A stretch of DNA of 64,000 nt, from assembly GCA_964019155.1 (NCBI GenBank), contig OZ025246.1, forward strand, positions 4,237,066 to 4,301,065, written 5' to 3'. The first letter of the stretch is position 1; each line of letters opens with the position of its first letter. Below are positions 46,050 to 57,315 of the stretch, piece after piece. The DNA is from Osedax fenrisi. Taxonomy: Eukaryota; Annelida; Polychaeta; Sabellida; Siboglinidae. Below the pieces are notes generated by a model. The model saw only the letters and a program-made list of their open reading frames with translations, did no database searches and had not been told where the DNA came from. Made by a program: the position numbers and the translations under genes.

Positions 46050-47505
46050 TAGTGCTGCAAAATTTCAAATCTCAAATATCAAATCTCAAATCTTTTTTTT
46101 TCGGTTCGGTTCAAATCTTAAATTTTCGGGTATTTGGAAAGATTTGATGGTCTCAAATCTTTATTTTAAATTTAGTTTCGGTTCGGGTATCATGTGGGGT
46201 AATTGTTCGGGTAACGATCGATTAACATAATTATGTAATAAGTTTCTTTCAACTATTTTAAAATATCCATTAAACTGTATAGATACTATTAATTCGATCA
46301 TCAGTTATGCCACCTATATGATAATATATTTAAAATATAATAATGTTATCAAGGACACCGTGTCCTTTATTTATTATACATTAATAACAATTTTTAAAAA
46401 TTACTACGTATATTCTTCATATCGTACCTACTCTGTACTAATATATAAAAATGTTAATTCATAAACCGTTTAAAACTATATTTGTCTACGAGTACATATT
46501 GAATAAATATTTGACACTATGGTATATATATATATATATATATATCTATATATAGTCTAAATATAATATTTATATTTAGCCTTCTATATATATAAGCTGT
46601 GGTGTATATAGTATATAGGATTCCTCTTACAACTTTACTAAATAGGTTTTAAATTACTATATAGGTTTATATAGCTATATATGATTATTAGAATAGTAAC
46701 GTATTCAATAATTCAAGTAATTAATAATTATGTATTGTTAATTATTCAATTATAATTTATTAATTAATAATTATTTATCAATTATTATTATTAATTAATA
46801 ATAATTAATTATATATTATTTTAATAATTATTAATTATTTTATTATAATTAATAATTATTTATAAATTAATTATTATTATTATTAATTAATAATAATTAT
46901 TTATTAAATATTATAATTGTTTATTAATTATTATAATTATTTATTAATTATTATATTATTTATTAATTATTATAATTATTTATTAATTATTATAATTATT
47001 TATTAATTATTATAATTATTTATTAATTATTATAATTATTTATTAATTATTATAATTATTTATTAATTAATATAATTATTTATTAATTATTATAATTATT
47101 TATTAATTATTATAATTATTTATTAATTATTATAATTATTTATTAATTATTATAATTATTTATTAATTATTATAATTATTTATTAATTATTATAATTATT
47201 TATTAATTATTATAATTATTTATTAATTATTATAATTAATAATTAATTTAATTAATAATAATTATTTATTAATTAATTTATTATTATTAATAATAATTAA
47301 TTAATTAATATCTAATTTTTTTCTTCGTTAACGTATTTTAAAATATTATTAAAAGATTTGAAGTTCTCGAGAACATACCTAAATATGAGAGATTTGAATT
47401 TCTCGAGAACTTGATATTTTGTTAAAGATTTGAAGTTCTCGAGAACAAAATTTTAAGATTTGAAGTTCTCGAGAACAACCAAGTATTTGAAATTTTACAG
47501 CACTA
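46050..47505. mobile_element. Non-autonomous hAT element, 1456 bp
   Basis: The left end TAGTGCTGCAAAATTTCAAA and inverted right end TAGTGCTGTAAAATTTCAAA differ at one position. They are flanked by a perfect 8-bp CTACTTAT duplication, which is diagnostic of hAT transposition. Subterminal direct repeats differ between ends: TCAAATCTCAAAT and TCGGTTCGG on the left, and four AGATTTGAAGTTCTCGAGAA copies on the right (47355-47480). The core contains a 20-bp minisatellite. No transposase frame is visible. Confidence 0.9.
46720..47300. repeat. 20-bp AT minisatellite inside the hAT element
   Basis: Sixteen or more units of TATTAATTATTATAATTATT (about 46905-47240), with degenerate TAATTAATAAT flanks. 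It is entirely A/T and highly self-complementary. It accounts for a large part of the element's length. Confidence 0.92.
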
Positions 47506-47513
47506 CTACTTAT
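47506..47513. repeat. 8-bp target-site duplication, right
   Basis: CTACTTAT, the partner of 46042-46049. Confidence 0.88.
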
Positions 47514-47579
47514 ACACTAATTATAATAAATAATTACGAATGTAAGATTAATAAGATATATATATATATATATATACGT

Positions 47580-48595
47580 TGCTTACTTGCTTATTCGGGA
47601 TTCTTTTTATTGATTCACCCAACAGTTATTGACTTCCAAACATCACGATTCATCATAGCCGCTCGTAGATCGTTTTCTCGTAGACCGGTATCATGCTCCT
47701 GAGTATGTACATATGAATCAGGTGGTCTTCCTCGCCTTCTAGTTCCATGGGTTGGCTGCCACATAACTAGATCCGAAACTACCTCGTCTTCTCTTCGTAG
47801 GCAATGGCCGGAAACTTTAGTCTTCTTCTTCTGATCTTGTTCGATAATCTTTCTAGTGCCCCATAAAGTATTTCATTCTTGATTTTATTTGTCCAGTGGA
47901 TATCTAAAACCATTCTCAGAATTGTTGTATATGTTCCATCCAGATTTTTGAGTAGTGAATTTGTTAGGGTCCATGTTTCACAGCCGTATAACAGTTGCAA
48001 TCATTAGCCTAATTTTGAACTTCATATTGAGTTTTGAATTCCAGATTTTTCACATCTGGTGGCAGGTTCTCCAAGCTTGCGCTTTTATGATTTTGACATA
48101 TTGTTCGCTGCTATCTACCCATGCCCCGAGATATTTGAAATCGTCAACTCTTTTCAGATATGTTCCATCTATAGTCTTGATATCAAACTATTGGTTGTTG
48201 TTGTATGACATGTACTTTGTCTTGCCTGTATTCATGCTTAGTCCTATACATTTTGCTGATAGCTCGATTCTTCTTAGAATCTTATCTGCTTCCTTGATAC
48301 CATCACTAACTAATGTTATATTGTTCGCAAAGTCCTTGTCGGTGACTATTATGGGTGGTACCTTTCCCGTGCATTGTCTCTTCCTTAGTTGAAAACCAAG
48401 CTTTTCTTCCCTTCCCGTTAGATCTTTTCTCATGATATAGTCAATAACAATAACAAAAGGTATGGGGCAAATGTGTCCCCTTGTAGAATACCAGAAATAA
48501 TACTGAATGTTTCCGACTCTCCGTTAGGTGTTATGACTTTGGCAGACGTATCTTCATACGTGATACTGATAGCTGTCACCGACTATTTCGGTATT
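47580..48595 (-). mobile_element. RTE-like LINE, 5'-truncated
   Basis: Minus-strand remnant of a non-LTR retrotransposon bounded by TA tracts (48597 and 47558-47576). Order on the minus strand: RT motif ISGILQGDTFAPYL (about 48500), a decayed FADDIALLSD-like block (DFANNITLVSDGI, about 48300), the NTGKTKYM block, YGCETWTLT (about 47975), RRRRLKF and the C-terminal QPTHGTRRRGRPPDSYVHTQ..NRDVWKSI, followed by a stop and the tail AAGCAAGTAAGCAA. Clade placement with RTE-like elements is by motif resemblance. Confidence 0.82.
47633..48590 (-). pseudogene. Reverse transcriptase/C-terminal domain of the RTE-like LINE
   Basis: The remnant encodes the palm, thumb and C-terminal part of a retrotransposon endonuclease-RT polyprotein. 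The catalytic box, normally FADD, reads FANN here, so two catalytic aspartates are lost. At least three frame changes or stops separate the blocks 48434-48590, 48188-48433, 47779-48000 and 47633-47765. The endonuclease domain is missing. It cannot be active. The YGCETWTLT and RRRGRPP..DRDVW-type motifs are conserved enough for a confident call. The 17205-17480 fragment and the 56945-57315 fragment are of the same general type. Confidence 0.82.
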
Positions 48596-48860
48596 AAATA
48601 TATATATATATGTGTGTGTGTGCGTGTGTGTGCGCGTGTGTGTATGTGTATTTGTGTGTGTATATTTTAAATCGTGTTTTGGATAGAATATCTTGCCTAT
48701 CGCTTTGATATTTTGTTATTTCGATAAATGTATGTAATATTGAGTTGAACTATGAACTACAACATTAAACTCTAGCACTCTAGGCTCTAGAATTGAACTA
48801 AGTATTTATATACTTATAAAAACATATATAACTTATATATATATATATATATATTATTGA
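48596..48860. other. (TA)n/(TG)n then AT-rich DNA
   Basis: A TA/TG compound repeat at 48597-48663 and a TA tract at 48836-48854. Confidence 0.6.
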
Positions 48861-49119
48861 TTAAAGTGTGATATAACCGCGGTATCTCATCATAAGTTCG
48901 TTACTCGTACAATATGCAAAATAAACAAATCCCCACTTCGCCGATATATTCACAAACACCGCTATACTATATTAGATTATATGTATAATCAAGGACATAC
49001 GCGGGGACATACTATAATGCGCGCGCATGTGTGCGACGCGTGTGCGCGTAAACATAATTAATAATTGCGCTCGCGCATATTCACTTCGTATAATACACGT
49101 AAGATTCCCGCGTTAGAAT

Positions 49120-49120
<1 letters not shown>
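48861..49120. other. Unique DNA with CGCG-rich segment
   Basis: ATGCGCGCGCATGTGTGCGACGCGTGTGCGCG-like alternating purine/pyrimidine at 49017-49047 has Z-DNA potential. No gene. Confidence 0.35.
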
Positions 49121-49185
<65 letters not shown>

Positions 49186-49205
49186 GTATATATATATATG
49201 TGTAT
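49121..49205. repeat. (TA)n microsatellite, 80 bp
   Basis: TA array with two TATGTATA interruptions. Confidence 0.95.
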
Positions 49206-49374
49206 GCGTGTTTATGTGTGGGGCGATCCTAGTAATTAATAACGTGTGCGGTATATATGTGTTATGTATACGTGTACGAATACAGAATCTCTCGCAGGTA
49301 AACATATAGTGCATGGGTGTGATGTAATGTACATATGTACATACATGCATACACATATATACACGTATATTAAG

Positions 49375-49502
49375 GTCTATGGTTCAGTGGGACAACCAAC
49401 AGCTAGTAAGTCAGAGATCAAGGGTTCGACTCCAGGCATTTCTTGTTTTTCTCTCGTGTTGATCAAGAACTAATAAATGATAGATCAAAACACAAGAAAA
49501 GA
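49375..49502 (+). mobile_element. SINE family 2 copy
   Basis: tRNA-like head: A-box TGGTTCAGTGG (about 49379) and B-box GGTTCGACTCC (about 49424). The body contains CTCTCGTGTTGATCAAGAAC and ATAGATCAAAACACAAG. Same order and spacing as the minus-strand copy at 16785-16926. Pol III boxes are intact by eye. Confidence 0.78.
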
Positions 49503-49576
49503 AATGTTACTATTTGTATTGTATTGTCCGGGGCCTCTCACAGTTATTAATACATGTATAAGTATGTGACTTTGTT

Positions 49577-49628
49577 AGGGTATAACCTATATATATATAT
49601 AGGTATATAGGTATATAGGTATATATAT

Positions 49629-49667
<39 letters not shown>

Positions 49668-49702
49668 TATATACCTATAGGTATATAGGGTATACCCTAA
49701 AA
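49577..49702. repeat. Palindromic AGGTATAT array
   Basis: Outer arms TTAGGGTATAACC and GGGTATACCCTAA enclose (AGGTATAT)n and a TA array. The whole region could fold on itself. Confidence 0.7.
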
Positions 49703-49729
49703 GGTTGTATCAGCTATTTGTATTGTATT

Positions 49730-49766
<37 letters not shown>

Positions 49767-49775
49767 TTATTATTA
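49730..49775. repeat. (TA)n and (ATT)n tracts
   Basis: TA array followed by a short ATT array. Confidence 0.85.
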
Positions 49776-50245
49776 TTATATATACGCGAATACATACATG
49801 TAGAGTGCATTCGTGTATGATTACAAAAATAAATATATACATATAAAAGTATATATATAAACTTTTGATAATAATATATCTTGATAGATGTATCAATAAT
49901 ATTCAACTAAATAAACACTATTATATGCATTATACACCTATACAATGGATAACTATATTATACCTATGGTTTGTACACTGTTAGAAGTAAGGGTTATTTG
50001 GAGGAGAATTTTAGTGACAAGTGAAGTTTAAGACCCTCATGATATTGGCATGGAATTCTTTGGAATCAAAAGAACCTTAAATACGATATTAATATATGGG
50101 TTATGGGTTATTTTTAATGATCGAAATGTAAAGAAACCTATTATATTTATATAAGGTTATTTGAACTCGTAAACTTAAAATAATCCTTTACTCTTACTAA
50201 TGATAATACTATGATGTTAATATGTAATGTGTAATATATTACTAT

Positions 50246-50254
50246 ACATATTAT
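50246..50254. repeat. 9-bp direct repeat, left of inner element
   Basis: ACATATTAT, repeated at 50957-50965. Confidence 0.6.
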
Positions 50255-50956
50255 ATAGGGGAAATTAACCAAATCCGGACAGTGCCCGAATACGGACACT
50301 CTCTGTATCTCAGAAACCATAAATCATACAAAAAAATGTTTAATGAATTAAATATTCATAATTATATAAATATCTAGTTATTAAGTTTATTTATTATTTT
50401 TAATTTTTTAAGTATTCAAAATAGTGCTGATATATCCAATAAACTGATTTTTTATTACGTTTTTAAATTTATGAAAAAAAATGTCAACTTAAAACATTTT
50501 CAAGAATATGCAAATATATCGATATAAACATAATATATTATTAAAAACTAAAACAATAATTTTTCATTTAATTTGATAATATTAATACCAACAATGAAGC
50601 TAAATCTAAAAATGTTATTATTTAGATACTTAACTTGTATTATTAATTAATAAAATAATACAAATTAATAAATTAATTACTAATTAAATTACATTAAAGT
50701 ATTTATAAAATTAATTATAAATAATGTAATTTTAATTTATCTGATTTGTTCATCAATACTATATAGTTTATCTAGTGGTATGTAATACGGACATCCCGTT
50801 ATCTATTGAATAAACAGATTAAATAAACTTTTAAAATCACAATAATGTTTATAATCAAATAATATTAATATATTGTAATTTTTGAATACAAATATTGAGT
50901 CATCAAATGTTAAGACCATTTATTGTTAAAGTGTTCGTATTAGGTTACTTTCCCCT
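50255..50956. mobile_element. TAGGGGAAA-ended element nested in 49978-51589
   Basis: The left end (AT)AGGGGAAATTAACCAAAT and inverted right end AGGGGAAAGTAACCTAATAC match at most positions for 26 bp. ACATATTAT flanks both sides. A 9-bp duplication points to a Mutator-like or hAT-like mechanism, but the ends are not diagnostic. No coding content. Insertion inside another TIR element gives a relative age order: the outer element is older. Confidence 0.7.
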
Positions 50957-51589
50957 ACATATTATTAGAATCAAAATATTATATTAATATGTTTATATAA
51001 TTGTTGTAAACTAGTTATTTAAATAATATTTTATAAAAATCAAGTAATATATAATTAAAACTATTATTAATATTTAAATTACTATTCTACTTTTAAATAT
51101 GTTATGATGAATGCAAATATATCCATTTTTAAATTACCCTGATTTCTCTTCAGCCACACATATATCTTTCGCCTTTTACTAAATATCTACTTGGAGAGGA
51201 ATAATATACTAAGTCTTATTAAATTTGTCTATCCCTGAAAATATTCAATTTATTCTTTCCCTCGTGAAAAATTACCAATGAATCATATTTTAATTAGTAT
51301 ACTATATCTAAATTATATTATTATATTTTATAATATATACTAAACTTTATTTATATTATAATAAAGAACCACAAATCTAACATATATTCTTATAAATTTA
51401 TAATTCCAAATAATAAAAAATGTTATTATATAGTTACGATTCCAAAGAACTTAATAAATAATTTTCAGAAAGGGTTATTTATGTTATTTTTGTCCAATTT
51501 ATATTATTTTTGAACCCCATAAAGGGTTCGCGTACAGAGTCACCCGATTAACCATTTATTTGAGTCTAAAGAACCTTTATTTCTAACAG

Positions 51590-51903
51590 CTATAGCTATA
51601 TTATATCTATACTCTGCTATAGCAGATATACTATACTATAGAATATATTCTATAGATATAACTATAGCATAATGCTATACCTATTATATGCTATGCTGTT
51701 CATGCGGTACCACGCGGTGCTATGCTGTGCTATGATGTACTATTCTATACATATGCTATGCAATAGCATTAATATGATAACTTTTAATGCAAATCTGTAT
51801 ATTTTAAAATGTTATGATAACATTGTTAACACAAACAAAACACCCCGGCCCTTAATAGGGAATATTGTTGATATGTGGGGATACTTATCAATGTTCTATA
51901 TAT
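51590..51903. other. Palindromic CTATAGC-rich DNA
   Basis: Short palindromes TCTGCTATAGCAGA (51615), AGAATATATTCT (51640) and TATGCTATGCTG repeats. Nothing coding. Confidence 0.4.
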
Positions 51904-52096
51904 AGGCAATATTTCAACTGCGGGTTGAATACTTATATAGTGTACTAGTACAGAATACTTATATAGTATACCTGCGTTGTACTTCACGTATTGACCATTA
52001 TAATACCAGCGTCAAAGTATCGGTCAATACGTGATGTATATGCATGTATAACTTGTACACTATATAAGTATTCAACCCGCAGGTCAGATATTGCCT
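51904..52096. mobile_element. 193-bp foldback MITE
   Basis: The left arm AGGCAATATTTCAACTGCGG..TTGAATACTTATATAGTGTAC pairs with the right arm with about four mismatches over 42 bp. Nested inside is a second hairpin, ACTTCACGTATTGACC against GGTCAATACGTGATGT (51981-52036). The whole sequence folds into a two-step hairpin. No coding content and no clear target duplication. Confidence 0.75.
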
Positions 52097-52225
52097 GTAG
52101 GCATTATTTGTTTATATATAAACGGCTACTGAATATATTAAAATATTATAGTATTTGTATACTTTCATATATAATAGTATATACCCTATAGGGTATAAAT
52201 ATAATATAATAGTATATACCCTATA

Positions 52226-52273
<48 letters not shown>

Positions 52274-52570
52274 TATATATAGTATACTATCATATATATA
52301 TATATATAGTGTATAATAGTGATGTCCATTTTACAAATATAGTGTTATGATTACTAACTATAGTATATATAGTATACTATAGTATACTATATATATAGTA
52401 TACGTGTGCTGTAATTGTTTACTAACTTTAACATTGGATCATGTAATACACAATATTAAAATATATAAAATCTGATATCTGAATGTCTATTATTTACGAT
52501 AATTAACTGTATTGTGGAACTGAATTTTATACTTAACATTTATACTGAACATATCTCATAATTAATGATG

Positions 52571-52605
<35 letters not shown>

Positions 52606-52926
52606 CTTATATGATATTTAAGATTAAATAGTTGGTATTATACTAATAAATATATAGTTAAACTTAAATAAAAGTGATTTATATATTTCTATAACTAATT
52701 ATAGCGTTCATCTATAACTATAATTTATATCTATTAGCTATGTAGTTAACCACAATAAAATAAATATATAGTTATATTAGTCTATATACAATATTACTAA
52801 GTTATTCATATCAGGGAGTACTACATCCCTGGTAATACTAATTAATAACTAATATTGATATTCGCTGCATTCATAATTTCAGTAATTAACCTATATTAAC
52901 AATATGATTTTATTATATTCTAGTTG

Positions 52927-52930
<4 letters not shown>
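52097..52930. other. AT-rich DNA with palindromic (TA)n
   Basis: ACCCTATAGGGT (52183-52194) and ACCCTATAG motifs flank a TA array at 52228-52275; TATAGTATACTATA palindromes occur at 52270-52400. A second TA tract lies at 52573-52603. Confidence 0.5.
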
Positions 52931-52984
<54 letters not shown>

Positions 52985-52986
52985 CA
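52931..52986. repeat. (TA)n microsatellite
   Basis: TA array with two TG interruptions, directly left of a TIR element. Confidence 0.93.
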
Positions 52987-53132
52987 CAGTCAACTATTGA
53001 TATTTTAGACTATCTATATCTCAGAAATTTCAATATTTTAAGTTTTGTTTTGTATATATCAACATTTTGATATCTCAGAACTACAATATCTCAGACACAT
53101 TTCTTGAATTCTGAGATATCGAGAATTGACTG
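52987..53132. mobile_element. CAGTCAA-ended MITE, 146 bp
   Basis: The left end CAGTCAACTATTGATATTTT and inverted right end CAGTCAATTCTCGATATCTC share the CAGTCAA tip and ATCTCAGA internal motifs. The tip is common to the pogo-like element at 37993-38432. TA lies at the right flank. A truncated relative is at 63855-63950. Confidence 0.7.
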
Positions 53133-53585
53133 TATATAACTATATTTATATACTATTCGACATTATTATCTAAGTGTATGCATAATAATTAAATACATTA
53201 TAATGATATATATAACTTATACATATTTAATTATAATGATATTAATTATATTGATTACAATATTTAATTAATACATTTATAATATATCTTTCCTTGAGTG
53301 TATATAAACAAATAACAGGAATATTGACATTTTTGTATACATTGTTGAAGTTAGTTATTTAAAATAACTCTATAAATAATGAGTCAGAATTAATATGTAT
53401 ATCTAATAAAATATTATTCATAATTTTACTATTTCGTAAATCATTATCAAATGTTAATGTAATTAATAATAATATATACTTGAAAATGTTAATGATATTA
53501 TATATTTTTTATCAACATTAATCTGCAAGAAATAATAAATTGGTTCAGATGCAATCGTGTAGTTAGCATAAATGATGCATTGCAG
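53133..53585. other. Very AT-rich DNA
   Basis: Nothing recognised. Confidence 0.4.
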
Positions 53586-53713
53586 ACGAAATAGACCACA
53601 CCTATTTTATTTGATTGACGTGGTTTATCTCTATGTCAATCACTCTATATGTGTACCATATTACTCACTCTTTATAAGTTCTCGTGCAGATAGGATATTT
53701 ACTTTATTTCCAG
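53586..53713 (+). CDS. Putative internal exon, unrecognised
   Basis: A 128-bp segment with locally higher GC, bounded by GCATTGCAG before 53586 and the strong donor CAG|GTAAAA at 53713/53714. Read from 53587 it is open and complex: RNRPHLFYLIDVVYLYV, then NHSICVPYYSLFISSRAD and RIFTLFP. It is hydrophobic in its first half, possibly one membrane-spanning segment. I do not recognise a family. A polypyrimidine tract before the acceptor is weak. It could be an exon of an unrelated gene or a chance frame. Confidence 0.3.
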
Positions 53714-54162
53714 GTAAAATTATTGTATCTATATACATTATAATATCATATATATGTGTATTTATATTCTATTTACGTATACTAACTTATATAATTAACT
53801 TAAAGTTAATGTAACATTAGTATTATATAAAGTAGTATATATTATTAGTATTGGTGTTAATATATATAGCATTATACATATATATAGCATAATATCATAT
53901 TATTTATTTATTTTTTTAATTATTATTTAATATTATTTAATTTAATATTAAATATTAATTAATATGTATATTGTTAATTTATTGTTAACTTAAATTGCAA
54001 TTGTAATTTTTAATTTATTATTAATCATAATACTATAATGTATTTTAATATAATATAATATTACATAAAGTATATTAAAAAGTATATTAATAAATATAAT
54101 AAATTAATATACCTAGAATAAAAAGAATAACATGAAATTATAATACATTGATAACTAAATAT
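53714..54162. other. Very AT-rich DNA
   Basis: Nothing recognised. Confidence 0.4.
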
Positions 54163-54262
54163 ACCCTAAACATGTATTATTATGAATATAAATATACCCT
54201 AAACATGTATTATTATGAATATAAATATACCCTAAACATGTATTATTATGAATATAAATATA
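54163..54262. repeat. 33-bp tandem repeat, three units
   Basis: ATACCCTAAACATGTATTAT plus TATGAATATAAAT, three near-identical copies. The minus frame across it (NNTCLGYIYIH repeats) is an artefact. Confidence 0.92.
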
Positions 54263-54379
54263 TTCAATAAAAATAGTGTATATTTGAACTAAATGGGATT
54301 GTTCAGTAACATAATGCATACTTGTACAAATGTACAAATATATTTATAAATATATATATATATATATATTTGCATTTAA

Positions 54380-55155
<776 letters not shown>

Positions 55156-55218
<63 letters not shown>

Positions 55219-55265
55219 AAGGGCGTGTGTATGTGTGTGTTTATGTGTGTGTATGTGTGTGTTTA
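55156..55265. repeat. (TA)n then (TG)n microsatellite
   Basis: TA array at 55156-55212 followed by GTGTATGTGTG units. Confidence 0.94.
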
Positions 55266-55833
55266 TGATTATATGTGTATTTATTTATATATGTATTTAT
55301 ATTCAAATTTTTCCCTATATGATGTAATATATTTATTTATTAAATTAGGTTTTTATTATTATTTATATATATAATTATATTCAAATAACCTAAAATACTA
55401 TCCGCACATTATTTCTGGCAAGTTATACTGGAATACTCCCTTTATATTATCTTTATTGTAACATAAAATATTAATTTATGTACCTAATAATATAATTATA
55501 TTATTTGCAACAATTAATATTATTTATTATATTAATTAAGTATACTTGTATCAAAGGGCTGCATGTAGTTACATTTACATATTTATTATATGCAGTGAGC
55601 CTATAAACGTTATAGTATACCATAGTGCAAACAGTAGTTTACGTGCACATTAATATCGTACGTTTATTATAGATATATATATATATGTGTGTATGTGTGT
55701 GTGTGTATGTATGAGTTAAATGCAATTTCTTTTATATCGTCCTTATTATTAATATAGATATTATCTTATTTCTCTCAGTCAATAGACCATTGAATATAAT
55801 TGCATTACTGAATCTATTATAATAATATTAATA

Positions 55834-55873
<40 letters not shown>

Positions 55874-56667
55874 TATAATATGCATATATATATACATACA
55901 TATATTCCTAATATAAAAACAGTATGAATTTGATATATGCCACTCTATTGTTATTCTAATAATTATATACAATACATTGGCTTGTAATATATTACTTATA
56001 TATAAAACATGCTAATGAAGTATATGTTCACTATTTATAAACCTCACGCTATAGTGTTCATGAATATATCGTTGTCTAACTTTACTTCTATAAAAGTATA
56101 CGCGAAGTGAAAGTTATTTTACGAATGCTAATTACGATACGATTGATGCAGTGATCGATCATAATATAATACTAATCTGATCATAATACGAATGTGTAAT
56201 AATGTATGTAGATTATACAAAAAATATTAATAAGTGTAATATCAGCAGTATAATATATGCGAATTATAATATAATTATAATTGTGATAACATTAGTATGA
56301 TTGATATGGTATTATATAACATGTTACGTAACATTTTAACGTATACAATATATATATATATATATATCTATATATATATATATATATATATAAGTATACT
56401 TATATACTATACTATAATATAACACACATATTCAATACAAATCCCTATCTCATCATAATATATGACATTATATATTACCCTATGGGGTATATATAGGAGG
56501 TTTCGCCGATGATATAGTTTTAGGAATACGAAGATGATAAATATGTATATTAACATATATAAAATATTAGATTAATTAAAGTGGTATTCTAGTGCACATA
56601 TATCTAAGTGATAGTTTATTATAATATATATTCGTAAAGTTGTTAGTTATATATATACAGAATCTGT
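55266..56667. other. AT-rich DNA with short (TA)n tracts
   Basis: TA tracts at 55836-55870 and 56349-56391. TTTCTGGCAAGTT at about 55410 may be a fragment of the 14895-15122 foldback. No gene. Confidence 0.4.
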
Positions 56668-56826
56668 GGTTGTTTATCTACCAAATACCCTCAATTTGAC
56701 TAGCAAATCCCGTCAATGTTATATATAATGTATACATATATATGTTTTACAGATATATGTATACATTATATATAACATTTACGGGATTTGCTAGTCAAAT
56801 TAAGGGTATTTGGTAGATAAACAACC
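56668..56826. repeat. Near-perfect 159-bp palindrome
   Basis: Two 74-bp arms (56668-56741 and 56753-56826) pair with only two mismatches around an 11-nt loop (ATGTTTTACAG). Arms start GGTTGTTTATCTACCAAATA and include GACTAGCAAATCCCGT. It has no coding content and no clear target duplication. It could be a foldback MITE or a young inverted duplication. Confidence 0.92.
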
Positions 56827-56944
56827 AGAAATATGACTTATTAATATGTGTTATTATCATTTGTCCTTGTTGAATGGTGTTATCGATATTATTATTATGT
56901 GATACGTGTACAACCCAACGACACTTTTTTGTTTTATTATTGAC

Positions 56945-57315
56945 AATAGTGACGGATTTTGGTATTCATCTTTTCAGTAATTGTCCAAGTTTCGCAACCA
57001 GAATAATGTTGAGAGCACATGTGTTTTATACAGAATGAATTTTATTTTAAAGCTAATTTGTGTACCTGTCCATATAGTTTGCAATCTTATCACTGCCGAT
57101 GTATACATCGGAATATATATAGGTTGCTGGTCTGATTCTGATCTCTGTTTCACTGGTACCATCTTTATTTATAGTTGATCCTATATGTAAATGTATCTAC
57201 CTCTTCCAATATTTCTCCATTAATTCTGATATTTGCATCCCTACTTTTATCTCTGCTTTCATCATGGTTTTTATCTTTTCAGAGATAATTTGTATACCAT
57301 AATAATATAATTCAG
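56945..57315 (-). pseudogene. LINE reverse transcriptase fragment (RTE-like)
   Basis: Minus-strand blocks in order: a GLQINSEKTK-like start (QIISEKIKTMM, about 57290), INGEILEEVDTFTYR (about 57220), INKDGTSETEIRIRTSN (after a frame change, about 57160), KIKFILYKTHVLST (about 57035) and SGCETWTITEKMNTK (about 56985). These match the palm-to-thumb region of RTE-like LINEs. At least three frameshifts or stops are present. Neither the catalytic region nor the 3' tail is included. Confidence 0.75.

Larger units (their letters stand above)
49978..51589. mobile_element. CTGTTAGAA-ended DNA element (outer, interrupted)
   Basis: The left end CTGTTAGAAGTAAGGGTTAT and inverted right end CTGTTAGAAATAAAGGTTCT are similar for over 20 bp. 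Total span 1612 bp, including the 702-bp inner element at 50255-50956. Without it and its duplication the host element is about 900 bp. The very AT-rich interior has no transposase. No target duplication is recognised at the outer ends. Confidence 0.65.

Noticed and set aside
47955..48392. 145-codon plus-strand frame
   Set aside because: Antisense shadow of the RTE-like LINE coding sequence on the minus strand.
49375..49440. Possible functional tRNA gene on the plus strand
   Set aside because: Head of SINE family 2; acceptor stem does not close.
43200..52000. Third CH-domain exon (VNI..DIVDGN segment)
   Set aside because: Looked for this conserved segment on the plus strand downstream of exon 2 and found no match by eye.
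54163..54262. CCCTAAAC telomere-like repeat
   Set aside because: Part of a 33-bp unit with only three copies; not a telomeric array.
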